NCBI RefSeq assembly: GCF_021018805.1
Contig: NC_086251.1
Coordinates: 16,907,098 to 16,971,097, forward strand
DNA: 64,000 bases
Origin: Prinia subflava
Taxonomy: Eukaryota; Chordata; Aves; Passeriformes; Cisticolidae
Direction: 5' to 3'
Under the pieces are notes generated by a model. The model was not told the origin of the DNA. It saw only the letters and a program-made list of their open reading frames with translations, and did not search any database. The number at the start of each line of letters is the position of its first letter. Position 1 is the stretch's first letter. This document shows, piece by piece, positions 33,214 through 45,800 of the stretch. A program made the translations under genes and the position numbers.

Positions 33214-36200
33214 GTGAGTGGGGCCCCTCCGTGTCGCTCCCTCCGGAGCTCCCCCGGGCCGGCCGAGGCGGCCCCGCTGCCGGGCAGCCCGAGCCCCGCG
33301 TGCGGCGCTAATGACTAATCAGTTCCTGCCGGCGGGAGCGGCAGGGCGGCTGCAGTTCAGCCCCGGGCGTCCCTGCGTGCAGCCGCCTGCGCCCGCGGGC
33401 ACCACGGCTGCACAGGAGCCCTTGTCTTGTCCCGAGCAGGGGCTCTCTGAAAAAGTAACTTTTCCTTCCCTTTTTGCGGTATAGGCAGGTCAGGTGTGGC
33501 AGCTCTCTGTGCTTCCCGCTCATACAGTGTGGGGCTAATCCCCCTGCGATGGAACATCGCTCTAAACCGAAAGGCGTGCCAAGGTTTAAATGGCTTTCTG
33601 TAGGGAGGAAGAAGAGACCTCGGCAGAGATTAACGCCAAATCAGAGCCACGCCAGGGGGCTTGGATAGCCTGGGATTAATAGTGCTAATTACACAGAGAC
33701 AGAAGGTAGAGAGCTGTTTGCTGCAGGTCTGGAAACCTCAGCGCAGGAGAGGGAGATGCGGTTGATGGGAGTGACCTGATACGCTACCAGTATCCCAAAC
33801 GAGATATTCTCGGTTACTTCTTGCATGAATTGTGCTGGCGACCTGCACTCAGGTGAACTGTGAATAATTATGCTTCAAAATCGCATGAGCACTTGGTTTA
33901 TGCTCCAGCAAAACTTACGCTGCAGTGATAACCTGCTGCCCTTAGTTTGTTCTTCACAGCAGTTCGGTCCAGTTCCCGAATATGGTCTTTGCCATCTAGG
34001 TTGCCTTCCTTTCTAACTTTAATGTGCCTAGAGCAGAAGGTAAACTATTTTGTCGCAGCTGATGGATGTGGTGGGTTTAGAAGGGTGCTTGGCGTGCGTG
34101 TTGCCTTTTGTCTGCAGCTGATCTCCTTGGTGGTGAGAGTGCACTTGTTACTTGTCTTCACACGGGTCGCATCCAACTCTCGAACCAGCTGTCAATACAA
34201 GTTTTACTGTGAGTCTGACCTCTCACTCACTCTGATGGAGGGAATGCTGAATGTCAGTGGGGTAGACGCTCGTGGCTGGCCTTTCCTGCAGCAGGCTGAG
34301 CAGTGGAAGAGCAATATTTGTGGCATGTGAGGGGGTCTGGCTGCCATGTACTGCAAGACTTGTGTCTTGTAAGTCGCAGGGCTGCACTCTGTTGTTACAT
34401 GATGTCAGTGAAAACAGAAATGACCAGCTTGTTTGGATGTGTGTTATAACAACCCCAAAGCGCAGGTGGTCTGTTACACTGACTTTGTAAAAGTGAGAGC
34501 TGGAGTGTCAAAGTGTGTTACTGTAATTACAAAAAAAGGTCAAGCGCAGGACTTACGCAAATTACTTGTATGACTCAAAATACTACATGCTCCGCTACAA
34601 CAGCTGTACTTACTCTGCAAATTACATTGTAAAGCAGAAAATAATCAAGGTTTATTTTAGCCAAACTCTCAGTATAGAGAAAACCATCATTAGAATGATG
34701 GTTTTCTTATGAAAAATATTTTGGGGTTCTTGAAGTCACTACAAAAAAATTGGCATTTGTTCTGTACTTTTTTACCCAGGGTGGGTGGATCATCCATGTA
34801 TGGGAAAGACTTGCCTGTTTTCCCATTGTAATGGGAATGGATCCTGAGTCATTTGTGTGCTACTTGCTTGTTCTCAGCTATTTCCTGATATGTTTCTCTC
34901 CTGACCAAACCCAGTATTGTCTCACTGATGCTCTCAATGTTTTCTCCCTTAAAATGCTGTTAGTTCTGTTTGTGCACATTTGGGGGGGATGGTTGTATGT
35001 GATTATGGCAGGAAGGGGGAGCATTGATATTTTGAAGTGGGAAAGGCTAGAAGTCCTGGGGGACCCATTCTTACTTCTGGCCAAGTTATGCCTGCTGTTA
35101 GCAACTGTGTTTGTAAATGGAAACATCCGTCCTGCTGCTGACAAAGAAACTGAGGACATTTGTCTGCCCAGGCAGAAGTTAGGGTATTGCCACTTGCTCA
35201 GCCTTTCTTTCAGTGAGAGGGAGCTTCAGGTGTTTGGGTCTCTGGTGTAAGGAGGACAGGGCTGAAGAAAAACCTGCAGAATAACACGAAAACCAGTCTC
35301 TCCCAGTAACACATTAGTTGGTGTCGATGCCTCTGGCAAGCAAAACGTATTGGTCTGCTTCTTGGTGGTGTCTCTTTTTCCTAGGTGTTCTCACTAATAA
35401 AACCATTGTGATCTTTCTTATTCCTTACTGCTTTGGGAAGGTGGTGGTTTGCAGTTTCAGCTTTCCATGTGCTTTCCCTACCTCTGCAGAAGGTCTTGTA
35501 TGTCTCCTTATTTGCTGTGCCTTCTTAACCTTTTGGTGTGAGAAACACCCTCTGTGTTTTGATTTTGTATTGCTGAGAAATGGTCCTTCCAGTGCAAGTG
35601 TGTTAAATTAGGCAGCAGTAACAGTTGCTCCTGTTCTAGATCTCGACCCTTCGAGCTGGTGTCGCATTTATCTGATAGACGTTTAGAGTGAGATCTGCTT
35701 TATTCCTTCCTGGTCCTCCCCTTCTCTTGTGGTCCCTTGGAAAGAGGGGGGAAGTGTAAGCCCTAATCATACTACAAAGAGCAGCAGCCCAAGTATCTCT
35801 GATCGCCTCAGAGTACTTAATATACAAAAAAAACCCCAAAAAACAAAACCAAATAAACGGAAGCTGAGGCTTACAAACAATAGTGAATTTATTACGGATT
35901 AACAAACAGCTACAGGCTTAAGTGGTCACACAACAAAACTTCTCTGGGTGCTGCCTTCTGTTCAGTCAAGTGCTTCAAAATCCAGTCAAGTCCTAAGGAA
36001 AAAAGCTGAAAAGAATGAGCTGCTGGAATAGTATGATGCTTAGTTTAGTACCAAAGTAAAGTCTTTTCTGTGGTTGATTGGTATATTTGACCCTTCCAGT
36101 GAATGCAGCATTAATACTGATGTTGGTGAAACTCTGGTTTCTTCTGAGCATTCTCTTCATTAAAAAAAAAAAAAAATCCCACATTTTGAGCTTATTTGTT

Positions 36201-37769
36201 TTACACAGGATCTATTCTAAGTGCAATTTTGACTAGAGATCAGTGCTGCTTAATTGCTTTGCTCAACAACATTTGCCAGAGATCCATATTGCCCACTTTG
36301 GAAGATTCCAAACTTTTGTGTTACAAATAGCATTGATCTGCTCTTGAAGTTCAAATGAGCAACAAAGGCAGGCACTGTTCCTTCACTTATGAAACTTGCT
36401 TTTTTAACTTGTTTTAAAATATCATAATTGGATAGGAGTAAAACATACTAATGGTGCTAATAAACCTGACATGGTTTCATCGTCAGCAATGCTGTCTGAT
36501 GCTGTAATGCATTTTTTCATAGGAGAGGAGTATTGAGTATTGTAGTGGTTTTGGTAAACTGTTATGTAATAAGGGAAGAGAGAAGCAAAGTACTTTACAA
36601 ACAATTACCTGTTAAACACAATCATAATTTGAGCTTCATCTGTACTATAAACTTTGTAGTTTAGTAGCTTAATAGACTATACTGATTGAAGCTGAGAGAG
36701 ATGCTTACACTGATTTGACAAAGATTTAGAGTTCCTTCTCCCAGCATTTCTTACAGTATAAGTGTAATAAAGAGAGAGGCAGATTGCAAGAGGGATTTCT
36801 TCTCCATTTAAGTTTTAGGTCTTGTTGTCCATACTGTAATACCATCCCCTGCTCAGTTATTTGTTCTTCCATATGTCAACCTAGTGACTTGTACAGAAGA
36901 GCCTAAAAATGATTGAAGGCTATCTTTTTCTCATATTTCACATCTTCAGCTTTGAGGACAGTTAGAGAAAAGCAATGACCTGGAAAAAATGAGGAAAATA
37001 CAGATAGCAGAAGCAGCAAACTTCTGGCCAGGACATTTGTGCCTGAAGACAGCACAGACTATTTCTGTGTATTCAGGTGATCTGTGGTCTGCAAGACAGC
37101 AAGTAGCTACAGCTGTAAACCGAATAACTTAACACTTGAAGATCTTCCTTTGTAATGTCAGTTAATCCACCACATATATGTGCTGCCTTACATAGTCTTC
37201 ATCTCCTCAGGATAGGTCATTGGAAAGTATGTTGTAGTGAAATAACACAGTAATTATGCAAATTCAGTCTTTTTGAATATATGCTATACTGGTGATTTTT
37301 CAAAAACAGTGTAAGAGAACTTCTCAAGGTCAGCACACTGCTAGATTTGTTTGATAGAGGAGACTTGTATGTCATGCATTTATTTTATTCAGCTATAACT
37401 GTCAGGGGTTTAAATTTAAGCTGGCAGTTTTTTCACTTGTTTTGGATTAGGATTTTGCCACGATACCCCTGTGGTAATTTTAAAGGCTAGAAGACAAGTA
37501 ACACATATTGTTATGTTATCTTCCCTTCTGCATTTGTGAAAGGGTCTTAAAGGTCCTCATAAGGCCTTAAGACACTGTCCAGTTCAAGATGAGCTGTGGT
37601 GAAATAGGAATAATATTGTCATGCAGACAAGTCCTAACCTTGAGCCAGAACAGCTGAGGACTACATGTGAATAAAGCACCCCAGTGTTCTAGTTCTGGGT
37701 CATAAAGACCCAATATGCTGTTTGTCACCTGTTAGACTAAACCTTTGTTGCTTTTGAATGGGGTGCACT

Positions 37770-37816
37770 GTCGTAGGATACCTCCAGTTGGAAGGGAGCC
37801 ACAAGGATCAAGTCCA
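37770..37816 (-). mobile_element. CR1 LINE 3'-end fragment (degenerate)
   Basis: GTAGGATACCTCCAGTTGGA, then AGGGAGCCACAAGGATCA and AGTCCA. This resembles the antisense of the avian CR1 3' region 'atagaatcacagagttggaagggacccacaaggatcatcgagtcca'. In CR1 coding orientation it is therefore on the minus strand. Only this short piece is recognisable. Confidence 0.65.
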
Positions 37817-40156
37817 TTAATTGTAAGGAGTGCATCTTGTAGTGGGGGCAGTGAGAAATCATCCAGCAGGCTTAGCTCTCAGTTCGGCTGGTGCTTCATA
37901 CAGTTGAACCTGCCTTTATCTAGCAGACCTTTATATAAAAAGTAGGTAATGATTTTTATTCTGGGTACTGTTCAAAACTTCCTAATTATAGAAAATATTT
38001 CTACTAAAAGGAAGAAAGGAATAACACTGGACATTCTTCAGCTGCTGTAGCTGTAAGGAATGCTTTCCCCTTTCTTCCCTTTAGTCATCTCCAGTGAAGA
38101 AAGTGTCCTGCCTTTATAAGGCAGTCTTCCCTCTAGAAACTGCTGCAACCTCTCACCTTTCACAGCTTGCATGGTTTGTATCTTTGTTCCGGTTTTTAAC
38201 TGACCTCACAACAGGTGTTTCCCTTGCATTCCATTCCCTGCAGATTCTTGGCTTCACATGCCATTTTCCCTACTTTGAAGGAGCTGAAAATAACTCAGAA
38301 TGGGTAAACCAGACATGTACAGTCCCATTGGGCAGGAAATATTCACATGCTCCTTATTTGCTTCTATTTATAGGTGTAACATTACCTGTGGGCTCCCAGG
38401 TTGCTCTCCCCAGATAAATCTAGGCCTGTCTGTGAGCCACTGGAACTCCTTTCACTGCTTACTGATGAGATTTCACTATAACTTCAAAACCTTAGGAGAC
38501 ATGAGCAGTGCCTCTGCTAAACCAGAATTGAACTGTGAAACAAATAACGCTGTCTGCAGGTAGAATTAGATCTCCATTAAATATTAACTTGTAATATTCA
38601 TTAGTATAGTAGTGGAAATATGCTGTTACTTTGAAATGTGAGTTTCAAGGGCTATTAGAGTTGTAGAAAAGGAGTCACGACTGTAAGACAGCAATTTAAA
38701 TTTTCCAGGTGTGTTGTTGCTCTGTCTCCCTGGTTCTGAAAGTGCTTGGTTATATTACTGAGATGGTCACTGCCAAGGTTCTTCTTTTGTAGTGCAGAAC
38801 AGGTTGCAAATAACTGCACAGCCTTGCTGCCTTAAATGGCCTGGTGTAGTTAATTATTGATTTCTTGGAGAAAATGCCAAATAAATCCTGCATTTAAAAC
38901 CTTTGTTACTTTAGCAAACCACAGGATTTAGCAGTAAGTTACTTTGGTGAGTACAGTGCACATGAATACTGGTTTTATCTTATTAGAGTGCTCTTTTTCT
39001 AATATGCTGAGGGACAAGAAGAGTGGATAATTTTCAAGGTCCCTAAAGTAAAAGGAACGATTACTTAGAAAAAGAGTGGAATATTCTTAAAGTGTAGCAA
39101 TACTCCTTCCTTGCATGTCTCTGCATGTTACCCTCTTCTCCTTTGCAGTAGCATCAGGATTCAGGAAGACTGGTAGGTTAAGATGCTCATCTGAATGAAA
39201 ACAAATCTTCTTCCCTTTTTTTTCTGCCTTGTTTCCTCTCCTCAGGTTAGTTTTCAGCTAAATGAGTCCCTGCAGCTTGTTTGTGTGGCTGCATGAATAA
39301 TGTTGATAGCACGATGGTGTTTGTGAGAACAGAAAGCTTAGGGAACACTTACTTTGGTGGCAGTAAGGACTTAAATCAGCTGAATGGAATCATGTAGTAA
39401 TGATATTATTAATGGTAATTACTCTGAAAATAATTAGTGATCTATCCTCTGGTGATGTATGCTTCTGTTTGAATGTTGGGAAGAGCTGCAGGATGTCTGA
39501 AAATAAGAGATGCCATGACTAGGCAGGTATCCTGGGACAGGCAACAGCACCAGAGCACTGTCACAGTTGGTGTCCCACAGTGGTACATTCAGTTTATGGC
39601 TAAACTATAAAAGTACTCATCGTGAACTGGATATTTATGAATAACTCAGACTTTGCAATGGGCTGTAAGTCATGTTTCGTCTACCTGAGAGAAGTGCTGG
39701 CTGTGTTGTGGTGTGAATGTGAAGGTAGGTGGTATTCTGGCTGAATCCAGCAGCCTGATTCAGGAGTGCTCAGGAAGCTTGGGTCACACATGATGGCCTA
39801 CATGACTTTGCTATATTTCACTGGCAGTTTCCATCTGTCACACCTGCTGGATGTGGGCCCAGGGAAAGCATACTTGAAAGAGTAAAATAATTAAGAGACT
39901 GCAGTTTTTTGATAGCTGTGTACAAAAGTTTGAACCCACTATTGTGCCAGATCTGCATAGTCTGCCATCACTACTGACCTATCAAACAACATTAATGTGT
40001 GTTTCTGGTAGTGGAATACTACTGAAGTGAGCTTGTCCATTGTTTTTTACCCATGTTTAGCCTTTTATGGTTGGTGATAAGGTTGTGAAGCTTGCTTGCT
40101 AGGTTCTTTTTTTCAAAGTCCTTATCAATTTTCCCACTTGTCTTACTTTGCAATTA

Positions 40157-40223
40157 CAAAAAAAAAACCACAACAAAACAAACAAACAAAAAACCCCACA
40201 CAAAAAACCAAAACAAAATAAAC
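40157..40223 (+). repeat. A/C-rich low-complexity tract
   Basis: An A-run, then AAC and AAAC units and AAACCCC blocks. Low complexity, no gene. Confidence 0.85.
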
Positions 40224-41489
40224 CCTGTGTCCTTAACTGTACGTGAAATGAATAAATCTGATTATTTAAATTTATTTTTGCAATCCTGTTGTATAGAGTA
40301 GTACTGGAAAGTGTTACATCAAGTGAGACTACTTGAGGAAGAACTGTTGCTTCATGGCCTTGTTCTGGCACTTCAAACAGCTGCAGTCTAGGAGCTTCCC
40401 TGTTCTGAGACTGTGTGCAGTAATTTTAAATAACTTAATTTTGCAGCTAGAATGATGAATGTAACTAAAGAGCAGTGTGATAATTTTAGCATATGGAGGG
40501 GAAAATATGGCAGTTTTCTCAAAAGTTAGTTTCCTTTTTTCTGTCAGCCAAGAGAAACTGGTCAGGGTGTGTGTCTTTCACACAATCCGCAAACCTCTGT
40601 CCCTGGTTGTGGAAAAAGGGCACTGAACACCCACGTATATGCACACAAAAAATGACCCTCAAACCAGAATTTAGATACAATTTTCTGGAGAATGGCACAA
40701 ATTAAACTGTAATCAAGACAGGAATGACTGTCATAGATCAAATTCCTTCTTACTCTGAACACTGAAAGAGTAAAGGCATTAAGCTAGAATGTAAGCCTGC
40801 AGAAAACTGTATCTTTAAATGATCCAGGTCTGGTAACTTGAGCTCTTCAGAATATATCTGCATGCTTTTTAATTTCTTTTCTCCTTCCTTTCTGCACTGC
40901 TTAGCTTATAAAGATGGTCCCTGCATATTTTTAGCATCAGCATTCAGTGACTGGATCACTGTTGTGCCTCTTCTACACTGAAATATCTAAATTCTTGGGA
41001 CTTCTACTGAAAACTCTACTAGTATTTACACATAATGAACAGAAGTTGTGTGAAACAGGTTGATAGAGGTGATCTTGACTCTTCTTTGTTTTTCTCACTG
41101 CTTCAGTTCATAAAATTCAGTCTGGAATTTCCTCATTTAGAGAACTTTTCTTTTACATGGTTCTTCATAAACCAGCATGGAGTTGCTCAGGAGAGGCTTT
41201 GTTCCTTCTTAACAAGTTATGCAAAACTGGATGGAGATGGTTTTTATGAGGCGGTGTCTACTTTGTGGATGGGCTCAGGTTACAGGATTAACTCTGTGGT
41301 TTCAGGTTTGTGTCAGGTAAATGATAAATAGCTTTTTTTCTTTTTCTTCAGTCAGTCTTCTGTCTGAGGATATCCAGGTGGTGCTGGAACTCCAGTCTGT
41401 AAAACCTTCATGATTGTCATGTCTACTATTAGTAGTTAGTGTGTGGCTGTTTTCCATCAGATATAAAAGGAACCAAGTTTGTAGTAAGG

Positions 41490-41551
41490 GCTAATAACTT
41501 TTATTAGACCAACAAATGTACTTGGGAAAGAAATAAAAGCTTCTGGGCATG
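41490..41551 (+). repeat. Possible ancient dispersed repeat fragment
   Basis: The stretch ACTTTTATTAGACCAACAAA, then GGGAAAGAAATAAAAGCTTC and TGGGCAT, recalls a dispersed sequence I have seen in sauropsid genomes ('ttattagaccaaca...gaaagaa...aagctttcgggc'). I cannot name the family with confidence. Confidence 0.35.
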
Positions 41552-41964
41552 CTTGTATCTCTTGTTTATGTTAATAGACTGTTTTGAACAAAACCATCTT
41601 AATAGTACAGTTCCATGTCAGCTGGAGAAATCTCACCTGCTGGTTTAGCCAGGGGCTGGTTCCTTTTTGAGGAGCTGACCAGCCTACATTCAAAAAACCA
41701 TATTCAGGCACTGGTCTTGCTATTTAAGGTTATCTGGATGTCTTCTAGGAAGGGAAGAGGTCAGAAATGGAAGTATTTGCAGGTTCTGGTCTAAGGTATA
41801 CAAATCCTCAGGTGGCCCTTTTTCCAATGTTGTATTACTTTGTTTTGTGAACCAACCTTTCTTGGTTCCCCTGTAATTTCTGACTGGGGTGCCTGGGCTA
41901 ACCTGCAGTTCTGATGTTCTTATAGTCTTATCAGTGTCTCCTTTTTGTTGTAGCCAGATAGTGC

Positions 41965-41968
<4 letters not shown>

Positions 41969-42013
<45 letters not shown>

Positions 42014-42040
42014 TTTATTTATTTATTTATTTTTAATTTA
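41969..42040 (+). repeat. Poly(T) of 39 followed by (ATTT)n
   Basis: An uninterrupted T-run at 41969-42007, then AAATT and about five ATTT units. No target-site duplication is apparent around it, so it is better read as a simple repeat than a retrocopy tail. Confidence 0.95.
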
Positions 42041-42764
42041 ATTAGCTGAGTTTTGAGGTTTGGGAGAAATCTGACTGCTAAGAGGTGAACAAAAGAAATA
42101 GTGGAAGGAGTACTTCAACCTAATGACTGTAATTTTTGTTCATTTCTAGCATTAATCTTGCAAGGCAGAGGGTCTGTTGGACACCCCTCTGCTGCTTGAC
42201 TTGCTGGGATTAAAGAGTATTATTTCTTTTGCACAGTATTCCTGAATGAGTATCTAACAGCAGTTGTTCTTACTGTGTCCCTTCTTCACTTGATTATTGT
42301 GGTGCCATTGGTGATAAGCAATATTTGAAGACTAACCTGAAATTTCAGAGTTTTCTGATGTATTTATGAATGTTTCTTTTTAGGCACATGATGGGCTTTT
42401 TACCGTGTGGTCTGGTGTAGCACAGGTTTTAGCTTTGACTTACAGATGCTGTTCAAAATGCTGAATTGGGTGATTTGCATTCTTACAACCCCAGAGTGTC
42501 TGTACTGTGGTTTTCTCCCTTGCCCCACCCTGATGAATATGAAGGTACTGGCCTGAGTCACTTGAGCTTGTTGAGGCTTGAGTAAGTGGAGTAAAGTGCT
42601 GTGAAAACTCATCTAAGAAAGGGGAGATTGTGGGTTCATGCTTGTAATGCACAAGCATGTGGGTATTTAACTGCAAGTTTGTAGATAATGTGATTGGTTT
42701 ACCTCTTAAAGGGGACCTTTCTGTTTTCACAGAGTACTGTAATAAGCTGGTTGGTGTGGCCGGT

Positions 42765-42882
42765 TTTGGGGGGGAGGGGAGTTTCTTTGTTTTTTTCTTT
42801 GGGTTTTTTTTGTGGGTTTTTTTTTTTTTTTTTTTGATTGGTTGGGTTTTTTGTTTTGTTTTTGTTTTTTGGTGTGTGTTTA
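42765..42882 (+). repeat. G/T-rich low-complexity tract
   Basis: Runs of G and T (including a T-run of about 21) interspersed with GGTTGGG and GTTTT units. It produces a spurious Phe/Trp/Val-rich open frame. Confidence 0.9.
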
Positions 42883-45800
42883 TAAGTATTTTCCCAGACT
42901 TGTTTCAGACAGGATGTGCACGTCGACTAAAGCCATCCACTAAAATGTAGGCAGTTGTTGCTGTATGTGGTATAACTTTTTAAGTGGGCAGGGCATTATT
43001 TATGTGTTCACTGACTTGTATTTTCTCGTTATTGTTAATAGAATCAATGTTTCTCTTTAAATCAAATTCCTCTTGGTTTTAGGTAAAGTGAAGACTTACC
43101 AGCTCTCACTTTTTGACTCCTTGGGAATACTGGCAAGGAGGCATCTTGTTAATGAAGAAGTATTTTCTGCAGTTTATGAAACACATGCAGTATAATCCAC
43201 TATCTTGCAGGACAAAATCACTTGCTGGGTTTTTTTGTTTGGTTGGTTAGTTTGTTTTTCTTAGTTGTAATCCAGTCTATAATTAAAGAAGAGCAGTCTT
43301 ACCTAGTAGATTTATGAATTCCCATGTTTAAACATTTTATTCTGAAACATAGGGGGTGTTGTTATAAAATAAAAAAGTTGGCAAGAATTTCTTGAGAAGG
43401 AAGTAACTTTATTATAAAGACAGACAAATTTAAACAGATTGGTTCTACTTGTTTAGGTGTGTCATCTATCCACAGTATTTCTGAGCCAAGTTAAAAATGT
43501 AAAATAAAAGGGTGTTAAATATTTCAGTATTCATAATGATTTAAGCTCACATGAAGGTTGCTTAATTTCTGAAGGACAACTTCCATGAAGGTCTTGATGG
43601 ATTTTACAAGATGCAATTCAAATTCACTCCTTTGACTTCTTGAGTGCCAAAGCACTCTTCCAATGACAAGCAGTAGAAAAAAAAATTAAAAATTTGAAAA
43701 CAAACCTGAGAGTGCATGAGAGGTATCACCAGGCTGATTGTCCCCAGTGCTAAAAACAGCTTTGCTGCCTGAGTAAGCAGACAGATTTTAAGCAAAGAGG
43801 AAGCAAATACAGGAATAAGGATGATGTTTATATATGTAATAAAACTTTCTTAGCAGACATCATAATTTCCTGTCTGAGTTTAATAAAGGAATGATAATTA
43901 TTTTCCATTATTACTAAGAGCTTGATTTTTTTCTAAAATACTGCACACAATAGTATCTTATGTACAATCACTGTTGGTAATTGAACCATAGCTGTCAAAA
44001 CAAATGCCTGAAGAACTTGGATCCGGGGAATTCCAGTACATGCCTGACCAAAAAGATTTATTTATTCTTAATCCAGATAAATGTCTGTGGCCTGGTTTGT
44101 CACATGTTCCCATTTAGCAAGTGGAGGCCTGCAGCATGTTACCAGGTACTGTGTTTCTGTCTGTGGGGACTTCTCACTTGCCCGTGGCTGCAAAAATTAT
44201 GGCCTGCCCTTCAATCCCTGGCCAATAGTTCTCGTCTCGTGGCTTGTATGTCATATTTTCTTCTGCTTGTGGATCTAGCACAGTTTCATACCAAGGTGTG
44301 TATGAGGTTTGTTTGGGTCTGTGACTTTACAGACAAAGGGTCTACTCCCAGTTCTGCCACAAATTAGTGTACGTACTTTGACGGTGTCACAAGTTAGGCC
44401 AGAAGACAGTGCTGACCAGTCTCAAGGGCTAAGGCAGAGAAACACTGGTGATGATGTGAGGTTTGAACTTGAGGGCACCAACTACCAGGGCAGTGCACCC
44501 TTTGTGGGCTACGCAGAACCTGAGTGGGAAAGAACCACTGCTTTCTGGAGGGCTCTTTGATGGAGTGATGGAAATGACTCGTGATTAGGCTGGAATGTGC
44601 AACTTTGTGCAAGACTTCATCCTCTGGTGTTACCATTGAAACTAGAGTTCAGTAACTGCTCCATGTTTTCTGCTGTTACTGTGTCTATCAATTACTGTAG
44701 AAGCCAAGCTGGACACAGTCAAGCTGTGGAGCAGTGAAGAAGGTCAAAGGCCATTGTGATGGGGGAGCCAGACTGCAAGTGCAAACCAAATCCACACAGA
44801 GCTTTTTGTTCCTAGCAAAGTGAAATAGGAAGATGGTTTTATTTTTTCCCTTATTCCTATTAATTCTGCAATTTGCTAACCTTTATCTTAAGCTTTTTTA
44901 AAGTGGCACAAAGTTCTAGTAGCTCTACAGAGAGAAAGTTGCTTAAAACTGTTTGGTACTGCTGACTAAACAATGGAGTAGGTTGGTCAGTATTCATTAA
45001 AATGAGAGGGATAATACATCCTAGCCTTGGTATGTTTTTGGATGAAAAAGAGTGCATCATTACTGAAGGGTGTTGCAAATACAAAGTTTCTCAGAGTCTA
45101 GGTAAAACCACCTGTCCCTTTATCCTTTTGCTAGTATATGCCAAAGTATATGGACTTGTTACATGTGAAAAATAAATAAGGCAGGACTCAACAGCTGTGG
45201 GAATAACTAATGCAAATTGGATCCATGTTCCCACTGAAAGTAATAATGTTCCTGCTTACAGGAACTCTCCCCATGACTTGTTTCCCTCAGGTCCCCGGAG
45301 ACTAGTGGTGTGGGTGGAGTACACAGGACATGAAGTAAAAATACTGTGTGATAAACCTGTCTAAAAAGGAGTCTAATCTCCAAGGGAGACAATGGTTATC
45401 GTACAGCCATGGGCTACTCATTAACTCATGTTTCCTAAAACAAATATTATTCTACGGTGACAGCCAGCTACTAACATGAAACTGTTACTTTTTAATCTCA
45501 TTTTGGATTTGCCTTTTTTTTGCGCCAGTTTTTTGGAGTTTAGTAGTAAAATGACAATGTGAGTTTCACAGCAGGCATTCAGACCTTCAAAGAAAGAATG
45601 AATTTTCCAATATGCTCTTGTTATAGAATCAAACCCAGAAGAGCTTCAGGTTAGCTGGGTTTCAGTAAATACTTTTCCTGCTTCATCATGTGGAAAAGCA
45701 ACAGCAAGTTCAAAAATGAGGGGGAGAATAAGGCAAAAGTGGGTTTAAAGACAATTGACTTGCCAGCATACTTTGACAATAAAGAACAATTTTACTGTGT

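Larger units (their letters stand above)
32780..33440. promoter_or_regulatory. MOB2: MOB2 CpG-island promoter
   Basis: A dense run of CpG and GC abruptly flanked by AT-richer DNA on both sides. It contains a ZNF143/THAP11-type motif, two ETS sites and the first coding exon of MOB2. There is no TATA box at a sensible distance, as expected for a housekeeping-type dispersed promoter. The transcription start is probably between about 32,950 and 33,060, near the ETS sites (inference). Confidence 0.8.

Noticed and set aside
35135..35175. Possible third MIR-like piece (AAAGAAACTGAGGAC)
   Set aside because: Only a short common word matches; the flanks do not follow the MIR order.
34750..35250. 166-residue hydrophobic open frame in MOB2 intron 1
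   Set aside because: Its Phe/Leu/Val richness is what T-rich intron DNA gives when translated. It starts at a non-ATG codon and has no family resemblance.
41969..42007. Poly(T) tract as the tail of a minus-strand retrocopied gene
   Set aside because: No source-gene-like sequence adjoins it, and no direct repeats flank it.
44309..44560. 83-residue open frame with a polar C-terminal half
   Set aside because: The second half looks protein-like, but no clear acceptor/donor pair frames it and no family is recognised.
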